NCBI GenBank assembly: GCA_019090895.1
Contig: JAHRVB010000144.1
Coordinates: forward strand, 1 to 33,675
Direction: 5' to 3'
Source: Kangiellaceae bacterium
Lineage (GTDB): Bacteria > Pseudomonadota > Gammaproteobacteria > Enterobacterales > Kangiellaceae
Length of the DNA: 33,675 bases
Below the pieces are notes generated by a model, which saw only the letters and a program-made list of their open reading frames with translations, was not told where the DNA came from and searched no databases. Of the stretch, positions 7,583 to 16,167 are shown one piece after another. The translations under genes and the position numbers were made by a program. Position 1 is the first letter of the stretch, and every line of letters starts with the position of its first letter.

Positions 7583-8740
7583 ATGAATCTACTACAAAAT
7601 TTACCCCCAAGCATTTTCGCATCTGTAATTATTGTCACCCTCAGCGCCTGTGGCGGAAGTGATAAAAAAAAAGGTCCTCCTGAGCCACCACTTGTTGAAG
7701 CCGTGGATTATCAAGCAATACTCAACAACAGTATTACAAACGAACTACCGGGTGTGATCTTAGCCATCGATGGGCCAGCTACCAATTTTAGTGGTAGTGC
7801 TGGGCTTGCTGATATTGAAAGCAATCAATCAATGGAGACAAACCATCTGATGCCTAACGGCAGTGCCGGAAAAAAAGCGACAGCACTGCTAGCAGTACTG
7901 CTTGCTGAGCAAGGGATGTTAAATATCGACAATACTATCGATACTTGGTTAGAACCGGAATTGCTTGACCAAATAGAAAATTCAAGGGACATGACGCTAA
8001 GACATTTGTTAACTCATACCGCTGGAGTACACGATTATCTTGATGACGAAACTTCCGAGCTATTCTTTGATGCAGTGGTCGCGGATCCGGAATCAATAAA
8101 AACAGATGAATTTGCTTTGAAATTTGCACTCAATCAACCAGCTTACTTTTTACCCGGAGAAGGTTTTGAGTACTCAAATACTGGGTATCTGTTAGCAGGT
8201 CTAATCCTCGACAAAATCTTAGGTGAACATCATTATAGAACAATGAGAAGTCAAATATTCGAACCATTTGGTTTAACCGATACTCACTACGGTGCTTTAG
8301 AGAAAGACCGTGGCGATATTATTTCCGGCTATTTTTTTGATGAAGATGATGGTCAAGTTAATACCAAACCGTTCTATATTAACATCGGTGTCGCAGACGC
8401 TCCGCTAGTCTCATCTGTCAGCGATCTCAACCATTTGATACGGTCAATTGTTACCGATACATTGCTTATTAGTGATGATGTCAGACAATTACTTATTGGA
8501 GAAAATAATTTAAGTTTCGTTCAAGAAGACCTATATTATGGCATGGGAATGTTCAAAGAAGCCATCAACGGCGTAACCGTCTATCATCATGGTGGTGATG
8601 AGGTAGGATACAACACAGACAATCTATATATTGAAGCGACCGATACAGCGATTACTCTGTTTATAAATTGTAATATCAATGAAGCCTGTGTCGCTCAAAG
8701 CGATGCTTTATGGAAGGAAATTTTGAACACTCTTCTATAA
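7583..8740 (+). CDS. Serine hydrolase, class C beta-lactamase family, lipoprotein
   Basis: A beta-lactamase/penicillin-binding-protein-like serine hydrolase anchored as a lipoprotein. The N-terminus is a short lipoprotein signal ending in LSAC, with lipidated Cys23, then a Gly/Ser/Lys/Pro linker. The three active-site signatures are present: SxxK as S94-A-G-K97, YxN as Y197-S-N199, and HxG as H336-G-G338 in HHGGDE. The 385 residues fit the family (esterases, D-aminopeptidases, DD-peptidases and true AmpC share this fold). The true substrate cannot be told, and a resistance role should not be assumed. An AAGGA site precedes the ATG. It is monocistronic; a 10-bp hairpin lies at 8786-8821. Confidence 0.9.
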   Translation: MNLLQNLPPSIFASVIIVTLSACGGSDKKKGPPEPPLVEAVDYQAILNNSITNELPGVILAIDGPATNFSGSAGLADIESNQSMETNHLMPNGSAGKKATALLAVLLAEQGMLNIDNTIDTWLEPELLDQIENSRDMTLRHLLTHTAGVHDYLDDETSELFFDAVVADPESIKTDEFALKFALNQPAYFLPGEGFEYSNTGYLLAGLILDKILGEHHYRTMRSQIFEPFGLTDTHYGALEKDRGDIISGYFFDEDDGQVNTKPFYINIGVADAPLVSSVSDLNHLIRSIVTDTLLISDDVRQLLIGENNLSFVQEDLYYGMGMFKEAINGVTVYHHGGDEVGYNTDNLYIEATDTAITLFINCNINEACVAQSDALWKEILNTLL

Positions 8741-8785
8741 GCTATAACAAATCTCTTATGGTTATTCTCCGAGATTGACCTGAAC

Positions 8786-8821
8786 CACAATCGGCCCTTG
8801 CTACCTAGTTTGCCGATTGTG
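8786..8821 (+). terminator. Hairpin after the serine hydrolase
   Basis: CACAATCGGC (8786-8795) pairs perfectly with GCCGATTGTG (8812-8821) around a 16-base loop. It is followed only by CTTATT, so it is a weak or factor-assisted terminator. The rest of 8741-9040 contains nothing recognisable. Confidence 0.4.
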
Positions 8822-9040
8822 CTTATTCATATTAAACAACCGAACGACTAAGACATTGGTAAACAGTCGACGATATCATAAGTTCTCAGATAGTTGCCAA
8901 ATCTTATTGCTATTCAAATGTATCAGTCAATTGGTTAGTACATGGATTCAAATATTAGCGAAAAATATTAGTTTCTAATGAATTGCCACCTTAGCTATCG
9001 CCAGTGATGAGTTGTACCAAGTATCCCCTATCAAATAGCA

Positions 9041-9624
9041 CTAAAACTGGGATGCCAAGAGTCTCTCAAATCGCTTAAAGTCTTCCACAACATTCGCATC
9101 CTTCATGACGTCATAACAAACAAACGTATCGAGTGGTCCCATGCCAAAGAAACGAAAATTCATAGGCATTGGAATGAACAAATCGTCAACACTCTTACCC
9201 TGAAACAAATATTCAGCTTCATCATTAAAAGCTTCTTCAGGCGCGTTAAAAGTGAGAGACAACATGTACTTTATTCCATAGAGCGTTCCGCCCGCGCCAT
9301 AGTTCTTTTTTGCGTCTCACAGTGCCAACCATCACCGCCACATAACTCGTCTCCCATGCCAGCGGTATAAACTTCATCCATATACTTTTTGAAAGTCCAA
9401 GGGACACCCATCCAGTTAACGAGCGATTGCTGGATAACAACGTCTGCCCATTGATGGTTTTCAAGCTCTTGCTCCACATTCCATTCATCATCAATTTTTG
9501 CCGTTCTGGTTTCATGCCCTTGGCCTGTTAAAAGCAGTTCGGCCTTCTCAACTAACGCAGCGTTTAACTTACTTTCCGCAAAGGAGTAATAATGGTGTGC
9601 GTTGATAATTAGTATTTTGCGCAT
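9041..9624 (-). pseudogene. MdaB/YwrO-like NAD(P)H quinone reductase, frameshifted
   Basis: Flavodoxin-fold FMN-dependent NAD(P)H:quinone oxidoreductase resembling E. coli MdaB, which reduces quinones by two electrons to limit redox cycling. The N-terminal 100 codons read MRKILIINAHHYYSFAESKL, ADVVIQQSLVNWMGVPWTFK and KYMDEVYTAGMGDELCGGDG. After [10 protein letters not shown] the frame is lost at a run of six A (minus strand; plus-strand T6 at 9306-9311) and would stop soon after. The second half continues in the next frame as [18 protein letters not shown] and [11 protein letters not shown] to the normal end. Adding one A restores an uninterrupted protein of about 194 residues, the family length. 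It could be a true inactivating deletion, a sequencing error, or slippage-rescued expression. The divergent regulator next to it is also broken. Confidence 0.8.
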
Positions 9625-9686
9625 ACTGAATTCCTCATTTTTTGACTCAATTTGTCAGGTGAATCGCTTTCGAATGGTATAAGGTG

Positions 9687-9731
9687 GTAACCTAGGTACT
9701 AGAATTAATTAGTATACTTTTAGTGACCTAG
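9687..9731. promoter_or_regulatory. Repeat cluster between the mdaB-like gene and the HxlR regulator
   Basis: The divergent promoter region holds GTAACCTAG (9687-9695) and GTGACCTAG (9724-9732) as near-identical direct repeats, the 8-bp palindrome ACCTAGGT (9690-9697), and the inverted repeat TACTA-N8-TAGTA (9697-9714). HxlR/DUF24 regulators bind inverted repeats of this sort between divergent genes, so this is the expected operator of the adjacent, now broken, regulator. Confidence 0.45.
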
Positions 9732-9751
9732 TAATTAGTGGAACGAAAAAT

Positions 9752-10068
9752 GTGGATAGTGTTGTAAAAAAAGATAGTAAGGGCCGAAAAAAAGCCTTGA
9801 ATGCTTGTGCGGAACCCTGTTCCATTGAGAAAGGTATGCGGTTAATTGGCGGTAAATGGACAGCATCAATCATTTATCATCTCAAAGATGGGCCAGTAAT
9901 AAAATGATCGATCAGCGATTAAAGGAGCTTGAATCTCGCGATATGGTGATCCGTAAAGTGATTAGTGACCGTCCTGTTGCAGTTACTTACGAACTCACCT
10001 CCTTCGGAAGATCAGCATTAGATATATTGGAGCAACTAAGAATCTGGTCTGAATCTAATAAAATTTAA
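9752..10068 (+). pseudogene. HxlR (DUF24) family transcriptional regulator with internal deletion
   Basis: Winged-helix regulator of the HxlR family, many of which sense quinones or electrophiles through a conserved N-terminal cysteine. From the GTG at 9752, the first frame reads a basic N-terminus, then NACAEPCSIEKGMRLIGGKW and TASIIYHLKDGPV, and stops at TGA 9905-9907. The C-terminal half continues in another frame as NKMIDQRLKELESRDMV through SDRPVAVTYELTSFGRSAL to 10068. Between DGPV and NKMIDQ the family normally has about 13-14 residues covering part of the helix-turn-helix, and these are absent. A deletion of roughly 40 bases, not a multiple of three, explains both the gap and the frame change. 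An ATG at 9856 could express only the C-terminal part. It faces away from the frameshifted mdaB-like gene. Confidence 0.8.
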
Positions 10069-10122
10069 TTCGTGTTTTCTATGCGATCCACATACTTGTA
10101 ATTAAGCCGATCATGTGAGGTA

Positions 10123-11172
10123 TTACTCCTCAATATTTATCCCTTTAGATTTTACTTTTTTTTGCCATAATTTTCTTGCCAATTTCTGCATGTCTTCGGT
10201 GGTATCTTTTTCGTCGATTATTTCTAATCCAAGCATTGTTTCGATGACATCTTCCATGGTAATAATCCCTTGCATTGTGCCATATTCATCAACCAGTAAA
10301 ACGATTTGCGCGCGTAGTCGAAGCATCTCTTTTAATGCATGCGACAAAGATGATGAGTGCAACAAAGCTCGTAACGGCCTGCAGTAAGTTTTCAATTCGC
10401 TGTTAGAGTTTCCTCTCGCTTGAGCTAGCAGCAAATCAGTTCTTATTACAAACCCAACAATATTCTCCTCATCATCCTGATAGACCAGAATTCGAGTAAA
10501 AGGCGTTTTATCATATTTGTGAAAGAATTCTTCAACGGTTAGATGAGCACTTAAATAAAACACTACGGTCCTTGGTGTCATCGCTTGCTCAACTTTCATC
10601 TCCCCAAACAAAAGCAAGTTGTGCATCATCTTAGATTCTTCTATATCAATGGTTCCTTGTCTAGCCCCAATTTCAGCCATTGCAGAGAATTCTTTTCGAC
10701 TAAAATTTTCAGACGAACCCGATTGATTCAATCCACTGGTGATTTTTTGCAAGCACCATACCAATGGATGCAAAAACCAGGTTGTAAACTTGACTCCGAC
10801 AGCTACGGCAGGAGCCAAACTACGCCAGTAACTTGCACCGATAGTCTTGGGGATAATTTCCGAGAAAACTAAAATAAGCAATGTCAGAATAGCTGAAGCC
10901 ATTCCAACAAATCCGTCTCCAAATACAATCGCAGCTTGTGCGCCTGCGCCAACGGCACCTACGGTGTGTGCAATAGTGTTCAAGGAAAGAATTGCAGCCA
11001 ACGGTTTATTAATATCAGACTTTAGTGTATATAGACTATCACCTGAAGGGGAGTTTTCTTGTTGAAGTACCCTAATATGAGCATCCGTCACACTCAAAAG
11101 CACCGCTTCGGCGATGGAGCAAAGAAAAGAGAAAACTAAGGCAATTAATACATAACTGACTAACAGGACCAT
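10123..11172 (-). CDS. CNNM/HlyC-CorC family membrane protein with CBS pair
   Basis: Inner-membrane protein with an N-terminal DUF21/CNNM transmembrane domain (about 1-180; hydrophobic stretches near 2-24, 55-80, 84-107 and 110-135; conserved FSEIIPKTIG) followed by two CBS domains (about 195-315, with MTPRTVVFYLSAHLTVEEFF and LLVDEYGTMQGIITMEDVIE). CNNM proteins are linked to magnesium/cobalt efflux, and the CBS pair binds ATP or other nucleotides. At 349 residues it stops soon after CBS2 and lacks the C-terminal CorC_HlyC domain of longer relatives such as YtfL. The tail is instead lysine-rich. The ATG follows AAGGAG at a somewhat long 11-base spacing. It converges on the HxlR remnant and has no partner gene. 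Confidence 0.9.
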   Translation of the reverse strand: MVLLVSYVLIALVFSFLCSIAEAVLLSVTDAHIRVLQQENSPSGDSLYTLKSDINKPLAAILSLNTIAHTVGAVGAGAQAAIVFGDGFVGMASAILTLLILVFSEIIPKTIGASYWRSLAPAVAVGVKFTTWFLHPLVWCLQKITSGLNQSGSSENFSRKEFSAMAEIGARQGTIDIEESKMMHNLLLFGEMKVEQAMTPRTVVFYLSAHLTVEEFFHKYDKTPFTRILVYQDDEENIVGFVIRTDLLLAQARGNSNSELKTYCRPLRALLHSSSLSHALKEMLRLRAQIVLLVDEYGTMQGIITMEDVIETMLGLEIIDEKDTTEDMQKLARKLWQKKVKSKGINIEE

Positions 11173-11452
11173 TAGATTTATTGCTCCTTGAATAATTGCT
11201 TATAAAATGAAATCAAAGTAATTCTGTGTATTTTTAATCTAAAAGAAACAACTCTTCTAGAACAATTATGGGGTAACGCGGTTGATATTGTTCAACTTTG
11301 GCACTGCAAAACCATCTAAATGACACATCTAATTCTCCAAAACTGGCCGATTAACGTGCTTATTCACTCAATTCGTTAATTTTACCATTAACTCTCTCTT
11401 CCTTTATTATAAGATAAATCTCCAAATTTCCAAAAAATAGAGGCCTAATAAA

Positions 11453-12568
11453 ATGCTTGAGCGTCTGTCATCGAGTCAAGTACTAAAGATAAAAAAGTAT
11501 GGTTATCTATTAATCTATCTTGTCCCAGCACTCTCTCCTTTAAGTTATTGGCTTGGAAAACAATCTAATCAAATTGATTTATTTAGCTGGCTTCCATTGT
11601 TCATTCTTTTCTTTGTATTGCCTGTTGCCGATTTTATTCTCGGGGAAGATTCAGTTAATCCCGATGAAAAAACAGAAACGGTCGAACTGAGCAAACAATA
11701 CTTTTATAGGGTACTTAACCTCTTTTGTTTACCGATTCAACTTGCATGCCTGTTATTTTCAGCATGGGTATTCACCCATCAAGAACTAAACTTATTGGGC
11801 AGTATCGGTTGGTTACTTTCCCTTGGCATTATTAGTGGCATCCTTGCAATAGTCGTCGCTCATGAATTGATTCATAAGAATCCTGTAATCGAACGTTGGG
11901 CTGGCGGCTTACTTTTGTCCACCGTTTTTTACGGTGGGTTTAAGGTTGAACATCTTCGTGGTCATCATGTAACAGTGAGTACACCAGATGATGCTTCAAG
12001 TTCTCGATTTGGGCAGTCTCTGTATGCGTTTTTGCCGCACGCCTACTTACATAACTTGTTGAATGCTTGGAAGTTGGAGAAGAAAGTTCTCGAACGAAAA
12101 GGAAGTTCGGTATTTAGTTTTAAAAACGAACTGTTTTATTGGTACGGTTTTTCAATAATACTCAGCATTGTTTTTTATTGTTTGTTTGGCTTAAGTGGTT
12201 TACTGTTTTTTTTGGTTCAATCAGTGCTCGCATTTTCTACTCTGGAAATTATTAACTACATAGAGCATTACGGATTACACCGCAGAAAGTTGGCGAATGG
12301 GAAATATGAACGAACGAATCACAAACATTCTTGGAACAGCAATTTCTTATTAACCAATTTGTTACTTTTTCATCTGCAACGTCATTCGGATCATCATGCG
12401 TTTCCAAAGCGGCGTTATCAAGTCCTTCGGCATTTTGATGATAGTCCACAACTTCCAGCAGGATACGCGACTATGTTTTTACTCGCTTTAGTGCCCGTAC
12501 TTTGGTTTAAAGTTATGAACCCGAGAGTTGTCGCTTATTATGAGGACGAACAAGACCAATTAGAATAA
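11453..12568 (+). CDS. alkB: Alkane 1-monooxygenase (AlkB)
   Basis: Integral-membrane non-haem di-iron hydroxylase that oxidises the terminal carbon of medium or long n-alkanes to 1-alkanols, using electrons from rubredoxin. All diagnostic histidine boxes are present: HELIH (137-141), EHLRGHH (166-172), the AlkB signature NYIEHYGLHR (268-277) and LQRHSDHHA (308-316). The NYIEHYGL box separates it from fatty-acid desaturases and xylene monooxygenase. At 371 residues with about six hydrophobic helices, it matches the family. A TATAAG box near 11408 is a weak promoter candidate. No rubredoxin, rubredoxin reductase or AlkS-type regulator gene is adjacent, so electron transfer must come from elsewhere in the genome. 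It is monocistronic and ends at a hairpin shared with the convergent DUF4197 gene. Confidence 0.95.
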   Translation: MLERLSSSQVLKIKKYGYLLIYLVPALSPLSYWLGKQSNQIDLFSWLPLFILFFVLPVADFILGEDSVNPDEKTETVELSKQYFYRVLNLFCLPIQLACLLFSAWVFTHQELNLLGSIGWLLSLGIISGILAIVVAHELIHKNPVIERWAGGLLLSTVFYGGFKVEHLRGHHVTVSTPDDASSSRFGQSLYAFLPHAYLHNLLNAWKLEKKVLERKGSSVFSFKNELFYWYGFSIILSIVFYCLFGLSGLLFFLVQSVLAFSTLEIINYIEHYGLHRRKLANGKYERTNHKHSWNSNFLLTNLLLFHLQRHSDHHAFPKRRYQVLRHFDDSPQLPAGYATMFLLALVPVLWFKVMNPRVVAYYEDEQDQLE

Positions 12569-12579
12569 TGAATCTTATT

Positions 12580-12615
12580 GCCTTTCCGAATAGCGCTAGC
12601 AATGTGCGGAAAGGC
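12580..12615. terminator. Hairpin between convergent alkB and DUF4197 genes
   Basis: GCCTTTCCG (12580-12588) pairs perfectly with CGGAAAGGC (12607-12615) around an 18-base loop. Neither side has a real T-tract, so it may only protect 3' ends or act as a weak bidirectional terminator. Confidence 0.4.
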
Positions 12616-12638
12616 TGCAGAGTAAAAAGTTTAGGGAA

Positions 12639-13391
12639 TTATTTGGAAAAAACTCTTTGCAATAAATCCGTTACCCGAGCCGTAGGCTGCTCTCGAATCT
12701 TCTTTTCTTCTTTAGCGATAGAGCTAAACAATCCATCCAGAGTGGCATCCAAGATATAGTTTTCGATATCTAAATCAGGTTTCGAAGTAAACGGAATGGC
12801 ATTATATGCACCTAGCAAAGATTTATAATCCTTGTAAAAACCGATTTTCGACATCGACTCACTGATTATCGGTTTAATTTTGCTAGTCAATTCTACCGTT
12901 GAAGTTTTACGAAAATACTCCGTGGCTTCATTATCGGCGCCTTTTAATATCTTCCAACCATCAGACACGCTCATTTGAGAAATACTTTTCAGAAGAACAT
13001 GTTTAGACTCTTTCGCAACAGATTCGGCAGTGCGATTAAGTTGCGATTCGAATTGTTTTACAAACTTCCCCATCCCAAGAGTATTTAGTGTCTTCACTAA
13101 CGATTTAAATTCTTTAGGCGCGACGATTTTTGACAATCCTGCGGAATCAAATCCCCCCAGTTGACTTAAGTTTTCGACGCTATTTTTAGTACCTATTTCT
13201 AGCGCTTGCTTTAACCCTGCAATAACCATTTGATTATTGAGAGGTAGTTCAAGGTTCATTCCTGTTTGACCAACACTCTGACATCCAAGTATAAAAAATA
13301 AGGGTATAGCTAACAAGAAGTTAATTGATTTACCTAAAGAGAAGGATAAAAATGTTTGTTTAAAATTAGTTTTGTCCGTTAGTTTCTTCAC
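12639..13391 (-). CDS. DUF4197 domain lipoprotein
   Basis: A predicted lipoprotein: a basic start and long hydrophobic stretch (about 23-36) end in FILGC, with lipidated Cys37. The remaining 210 residues fit DUF4197, a helical domain of unknown function in proteobacterial periplasmic proteins; recognisable parts include AIPFTSKPDLDIENYILDAT and DGLFSSIAKEEKKIR near the C-terminus. The leader is long for a lipoprotein. Internal ATGs are not better placed, so the start at 13391 is kept. It lies downstream of the M17 peptidase on the same strand with a 118-base gap. Confidence 0.85.
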   Translation of the reverse strand: MKKLTDKTNFKQTFLSFSLGKSINFLLAIPLFFILGCQSVGQTGMNLELPLNNQMVIAGLKQALEIGTKNSVENLSQLGGFDSAGLSKIVAPKEFKSLVKTLNTLGMGKFVKQFESQLNRTAESVAKESKHVLLKSISQMSVSDGWKILKGADNEATEYFRKTSTVELTSKIKPIISESMSKIGFYKDYKSLLGAYNAIPFTSKPDLDIENYILDATLDGLFSSIAKEEKKIREQPTARVTDLLQRVFSK

Positions 13392-13509
13392 TGAATCACC
13401 TATTTGATTTTATGTTAATTTGAAAAACTTAATATTCTGTTATAAACAGTTTAGTCATCGTCAGTTTAAATACTGGAGACTGATTCTGATTCGTCGACCA
13501 ATTATTTGG

Positions 13510-15063
13510 TTAACGAAGGTAGGTACCTGCTAACGCTAAAACGGGCGATGCCGTCGGCTTCCCATGCTGCCAATCTAAACCTTCAACACCGCTACCAGCA
13601 ATATCGACATGAATGTAAGCGATTGGATGCTCACTGAGTCTCGAGTGCTCCTCTAACCCTGATGCTTCCGATAGAAATGCCATTGGGAACTGGTGACCAC
13701 GCGCAACTGAAACTGACGGTCCATTATTAGAAGACAAAACATCGTCTGCTTTACTTCGTGGTTTGATAATATCCCAATCTTCTCGGCGAGAAAGACTAAT
13801 TTGACACCCATCCCCCCATTTCTCACCTTGCTCTGCAATTGCATCACCCATATTGGCTTCTCGTGCAGTGCCGTTTTCAACCAAAATCGTATACGGGCCA
13901 GCTGCTAACAACGCATGCCCGGTTAAGGTCGCGATAGTAAACAAACAAGGATTAACTTCGTTAACAGCCTGCTCTCGATAATGAGAAAGTGCATCGACCA
14001 TCGCCAACCGTCCTTCAGCATCGGTATTACCGATACGGACTCGTTTACCTGAATGACCCGTTATGATTTCATCTGCGACATAAGCATCCGCTCCTACTGA
14101 ATTTCGAACCGCTGCTATTTTAGCCACTACTTTGATCCCTTCGGGTTGTAGCTCCGCTATTGTTTTCATAAAACCTGCGACTGCAGCACCACCCCCTTTG
14201 TCTCGACTCATCCCGGCCATATGCCCACCGGTTTTAATATCAGCACCACCGGTATCGTAGGTAACCGCTTTACCAACTAACATCAGGGTTTTGTTAACAG
14301 TTCCTGATCCTTGGTAGGTTAATTCAATCATTCTAGGATGGTGTCTTTCGACTGAATAAGAGGCTCTTGCCACCGCCTCAAATAGAGGGTAATCCTGGGC
14401 AAGAGTTTCTCTATCTGAAATAATATTAACATCGACAGCTGAGCCTTCGAAAGCATTGATACAATAATCTGCGAACCCAATCGGTGCCATTCTTTCAGGT
14501 TCCGTTCCACATAAGTCACGAGTTAAATACCTTCCCTCTTCACTCGCTGAAAGATAATGTAAATCGATTTCGGAATTCGGATCATAAAGACCAATTGTCT
14601 GAATGGGTTCAACCTCTGCTTCACCGAAATGTTGACGAGCTTCTAGTGGCTGCCACAATGCCTGACAAGCACCCAAATACGCAGATTCTATCGCATATTC
14701 GTATCGTTCATTGCTGGGCACATCATCAACAATTAGTAGCGGTTTTTTCGAACCAGCTTCCTTAGCCATCAACACAGCAGATTTAGCGGCATCACCAAAA
14801 TTTCGAACGTCATCGTAATCTCTTGTTAGGTCGCCAGTAGGGGCGTGAACTAATCGGCCGCCACAGATTTCAGAGTTATGAATGAGAACCACACCTGAAC
14901 CAAGTCGTTGGTCGATTTCTCTCGCTTCTTGCAGTACGCTATTGAGTGTATCATTCGCCGGAAACGACGGAGTAGGTGAAATGATGATCACTGTATCGTA
15001 TTGGCTGCCAGGTGCTATCGCAGCACTTAAGTCTTTAATTCCGATTGGGGTAAGGTATGCCAT
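13510..15063 (-). CDS. M17 family leucyl-aminopeptidase-like protein
   Basis: Cytosolic dinuclear-metal aminopeptidase fold. The C-terminal catalytic domain contains every residue equivalent to the PepA metal and catalytic set: Lys265 and Asp270 in VGKAVTYDTGG, Lys277, Asp288 in SRDKGGG, and Asp348, Glu350 and Arg352 in NTDAEGR. The surrounding sequence (TYDTGGADIK, GGHMAGMSRDK) departs from classical PepA (FDSGG, MKYDMCGA) and resembles the divergent branch that includes animal W07G4.4-type proteins. It therefore may have a special dipeptide substrate, and calling it pepA would be unsafe. The 517 residues fit the family. AAGGA precedes the ATG. The upstream neighbour on the same strand is an M14 peptidase, 132 bases away. 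Confidence 0.9.
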   Translation of the reverse strand: MAYLTPIGIKDLSAAIAPGSQYDTVIIISPTPSFPANDTLNSVLQEAREIDQRLGSGVVLIHNSEICGGRLVHAPTGDLTRDYDDVRNFGDAAKSAVLMAKEAGSKKPLLIVDDVPSNERYEYAIESAYLGACQALWQPLEARQHFGEAEVEPIQTIGLYDPNSEIDLHYLSASEEGRYLTRDLCGTEPERMAPIGFADYCINAFEGSAVDVNIISDRETLAQDYPLFEAVARASYSVERHHPRMIELTYQGSGTVNKTLMLVGKAVTYDTGGADIKTGGHMAGMSRDKGGGAAVAGFMKTIAELQPEGIKVVAKIAAVRNSVGADAYVADEIITGHSGKRVRIGNTDAEGRLAMVDALSHYREQAVNEVNPCLFTIATLTGHALLAAGPYTILVENGTAREANMGDAIAEQGEKWGDGCQISLSRREDWDIIKPRSKADDVLSSNNGPSVSVARGHQFPMAFLSEASGLEEHSRLSEHPIAYIHVDIAGSGVEGLDWQHGKPTASPVLALAGTYLR

Positions 15064-15195
15064 AGCGATTCCTTTAATTTATAAAATGAGATGTCTGGTT
15101 TCACAAGAGTTAAACGGCCTATTGACCAGAATAATGTATATAGAACTGAGAGTAAAATCTATAATAAATCGATAACTAAGAATTTAAGACCAGTA

Positions 15196-16167
15196 CTAAT
15201 TAAATTCTTTTGCCAACAAGTAATCCAAACCGCCAACAATTGCCGCCACCTGAGCATCAACACAATCTTGGTCAGTCACCTTATGACTGTCAGGATACAC
15301 TTCGGTTGTAGTTGTGAAATCACAGTCCGTCATACCGGCACACAAATATAACTCCTTAATTTGATAATTAATCACGCCTTTTTGAGTAATTGTTTTTCCG
15401 ATAATTTTTCCATCTTTATCGGGCGGTGCGATATGAGTTATTTTCTCTACTGATTTAATAATCGCAGTTTGAAACGCATCAGCCGGATTCTCACTATTAC
15501 CAACTAAATAAAAACCATCAGGAATATTCCAATTATCGTGAGTACTGGCATCTCTTGCCGCTAGCGCTGGTCTAAACACTGTGTTGTCAGTATCCGTGGT
15601 TTCATGTAAATCAAAATGGACTAGAATATTCCCATCAATACTCGTTACCATATTCATCAAATTCGCAGATTCTTCTGCTGGGCTTTCTTGATAAAACGAA
15701 CGATTGGGGTCCACAGTATTGGGGTTCCATCGATTAATTGTTTCATAGCCCCATGGACTCACGCAAGGAGCGATAACAAGATTAAAATACTTTTCAAACA
15801 GTTCGTTATTTAAGCCAACTAGGGCTTTTGATTGAATCCGAGCAAACTCCAGCGCACCATGAACACCGCTAGTTTCGTAACCATGTACGCCACCGGTAAT
15901 TAATACCACTGGTTTTGCTGAATCCCATTGTTTTGTTTTAATAACGTACAGTGGAAATTTTGCTTCATCGTAGGATAACGCACCATACTGCTGGACATTG
16001 AAATGATCAACTAGCTTAGAGAGCTTTGACACAACTTCTTTAATGTAAGAGCGTTTAGTAATCTGCTCTCCATTCCAAGTAGCTCGCTCGTCACTACCCC
16101 ATTTTTTCTTCTGTTGATCCAATCCATTCGATTGATTTGATGCAGTCATTGAATTATTCCTCTCCAT
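15196..16167 (-). CDS. M14 family zinc metallocarboxypeptidase
   Basis: Zinc carboxypeptidase-like hydrolase. Numbered from the ATG at 16167 (323 residues), the zinc ligands are His95 and Glu98 in GGVHGYETSG and His188 in HFDLHETTD. The proposed catalytic Glu is 289 in TEVYPDS, and the substrate-binding segment is TVDPNRSF. No signal peptide is seen, so the enzyme is probably cytoplasmic. The frame extends to a GTG at 16206, but AAGGAG sits 7 bases before the ATG at 16167, which decides the start; another ATG at 16149 also has a purine-rich site. It lies between polB and the M17 aminopeptidase on the same strand; a joint role in peptide turnover is plausible but inferred. Confidence 0.88.
   Translation of the reverse strand: MERNNSMTASNQSNGLDQQKKKWGSDERATWNGEQITKRSYIKEVVSKLSKLVDHFNVQQYGALSYDEAKFPLYVIKTKQWDSAKPVVLITGGVHGYETSGVHGALEFARIQSKALVGLNNELFEKYFNLVIAPCVSPWGYETINRWNPNTVDPNRSFYQESPAEESANLMNMVTSIDGNILVHFDLHETTDTDNTVFRPALAARDASTHDNWNIPDGFYLVGNSENPADAFQTAIIKSVEKITHIAPPDKDGKIIGKTITQKGVINYQIKELYLCAGMTDCDFTTTTEVYPDSHKVTDQDCVDAQVAAIVGGLDYLLAKEFN

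Noticed and set aside
7583-8740. Antibiotic-resistance beta-lactamase (AmpC).
   Set aside because: The active-site motifs are shared by many esterases and peptidases. The lipoprotein signal and divergent sequence around SAGK do not favour true AmpC.
15072-15101. TTGTGA-17-TATAAA on the minus strand as promoter of the M17 gene.
   Set aside because: The -10 box would be only 14 bases before the ATG, so the ribosome-binding site would be cut from the transcript.
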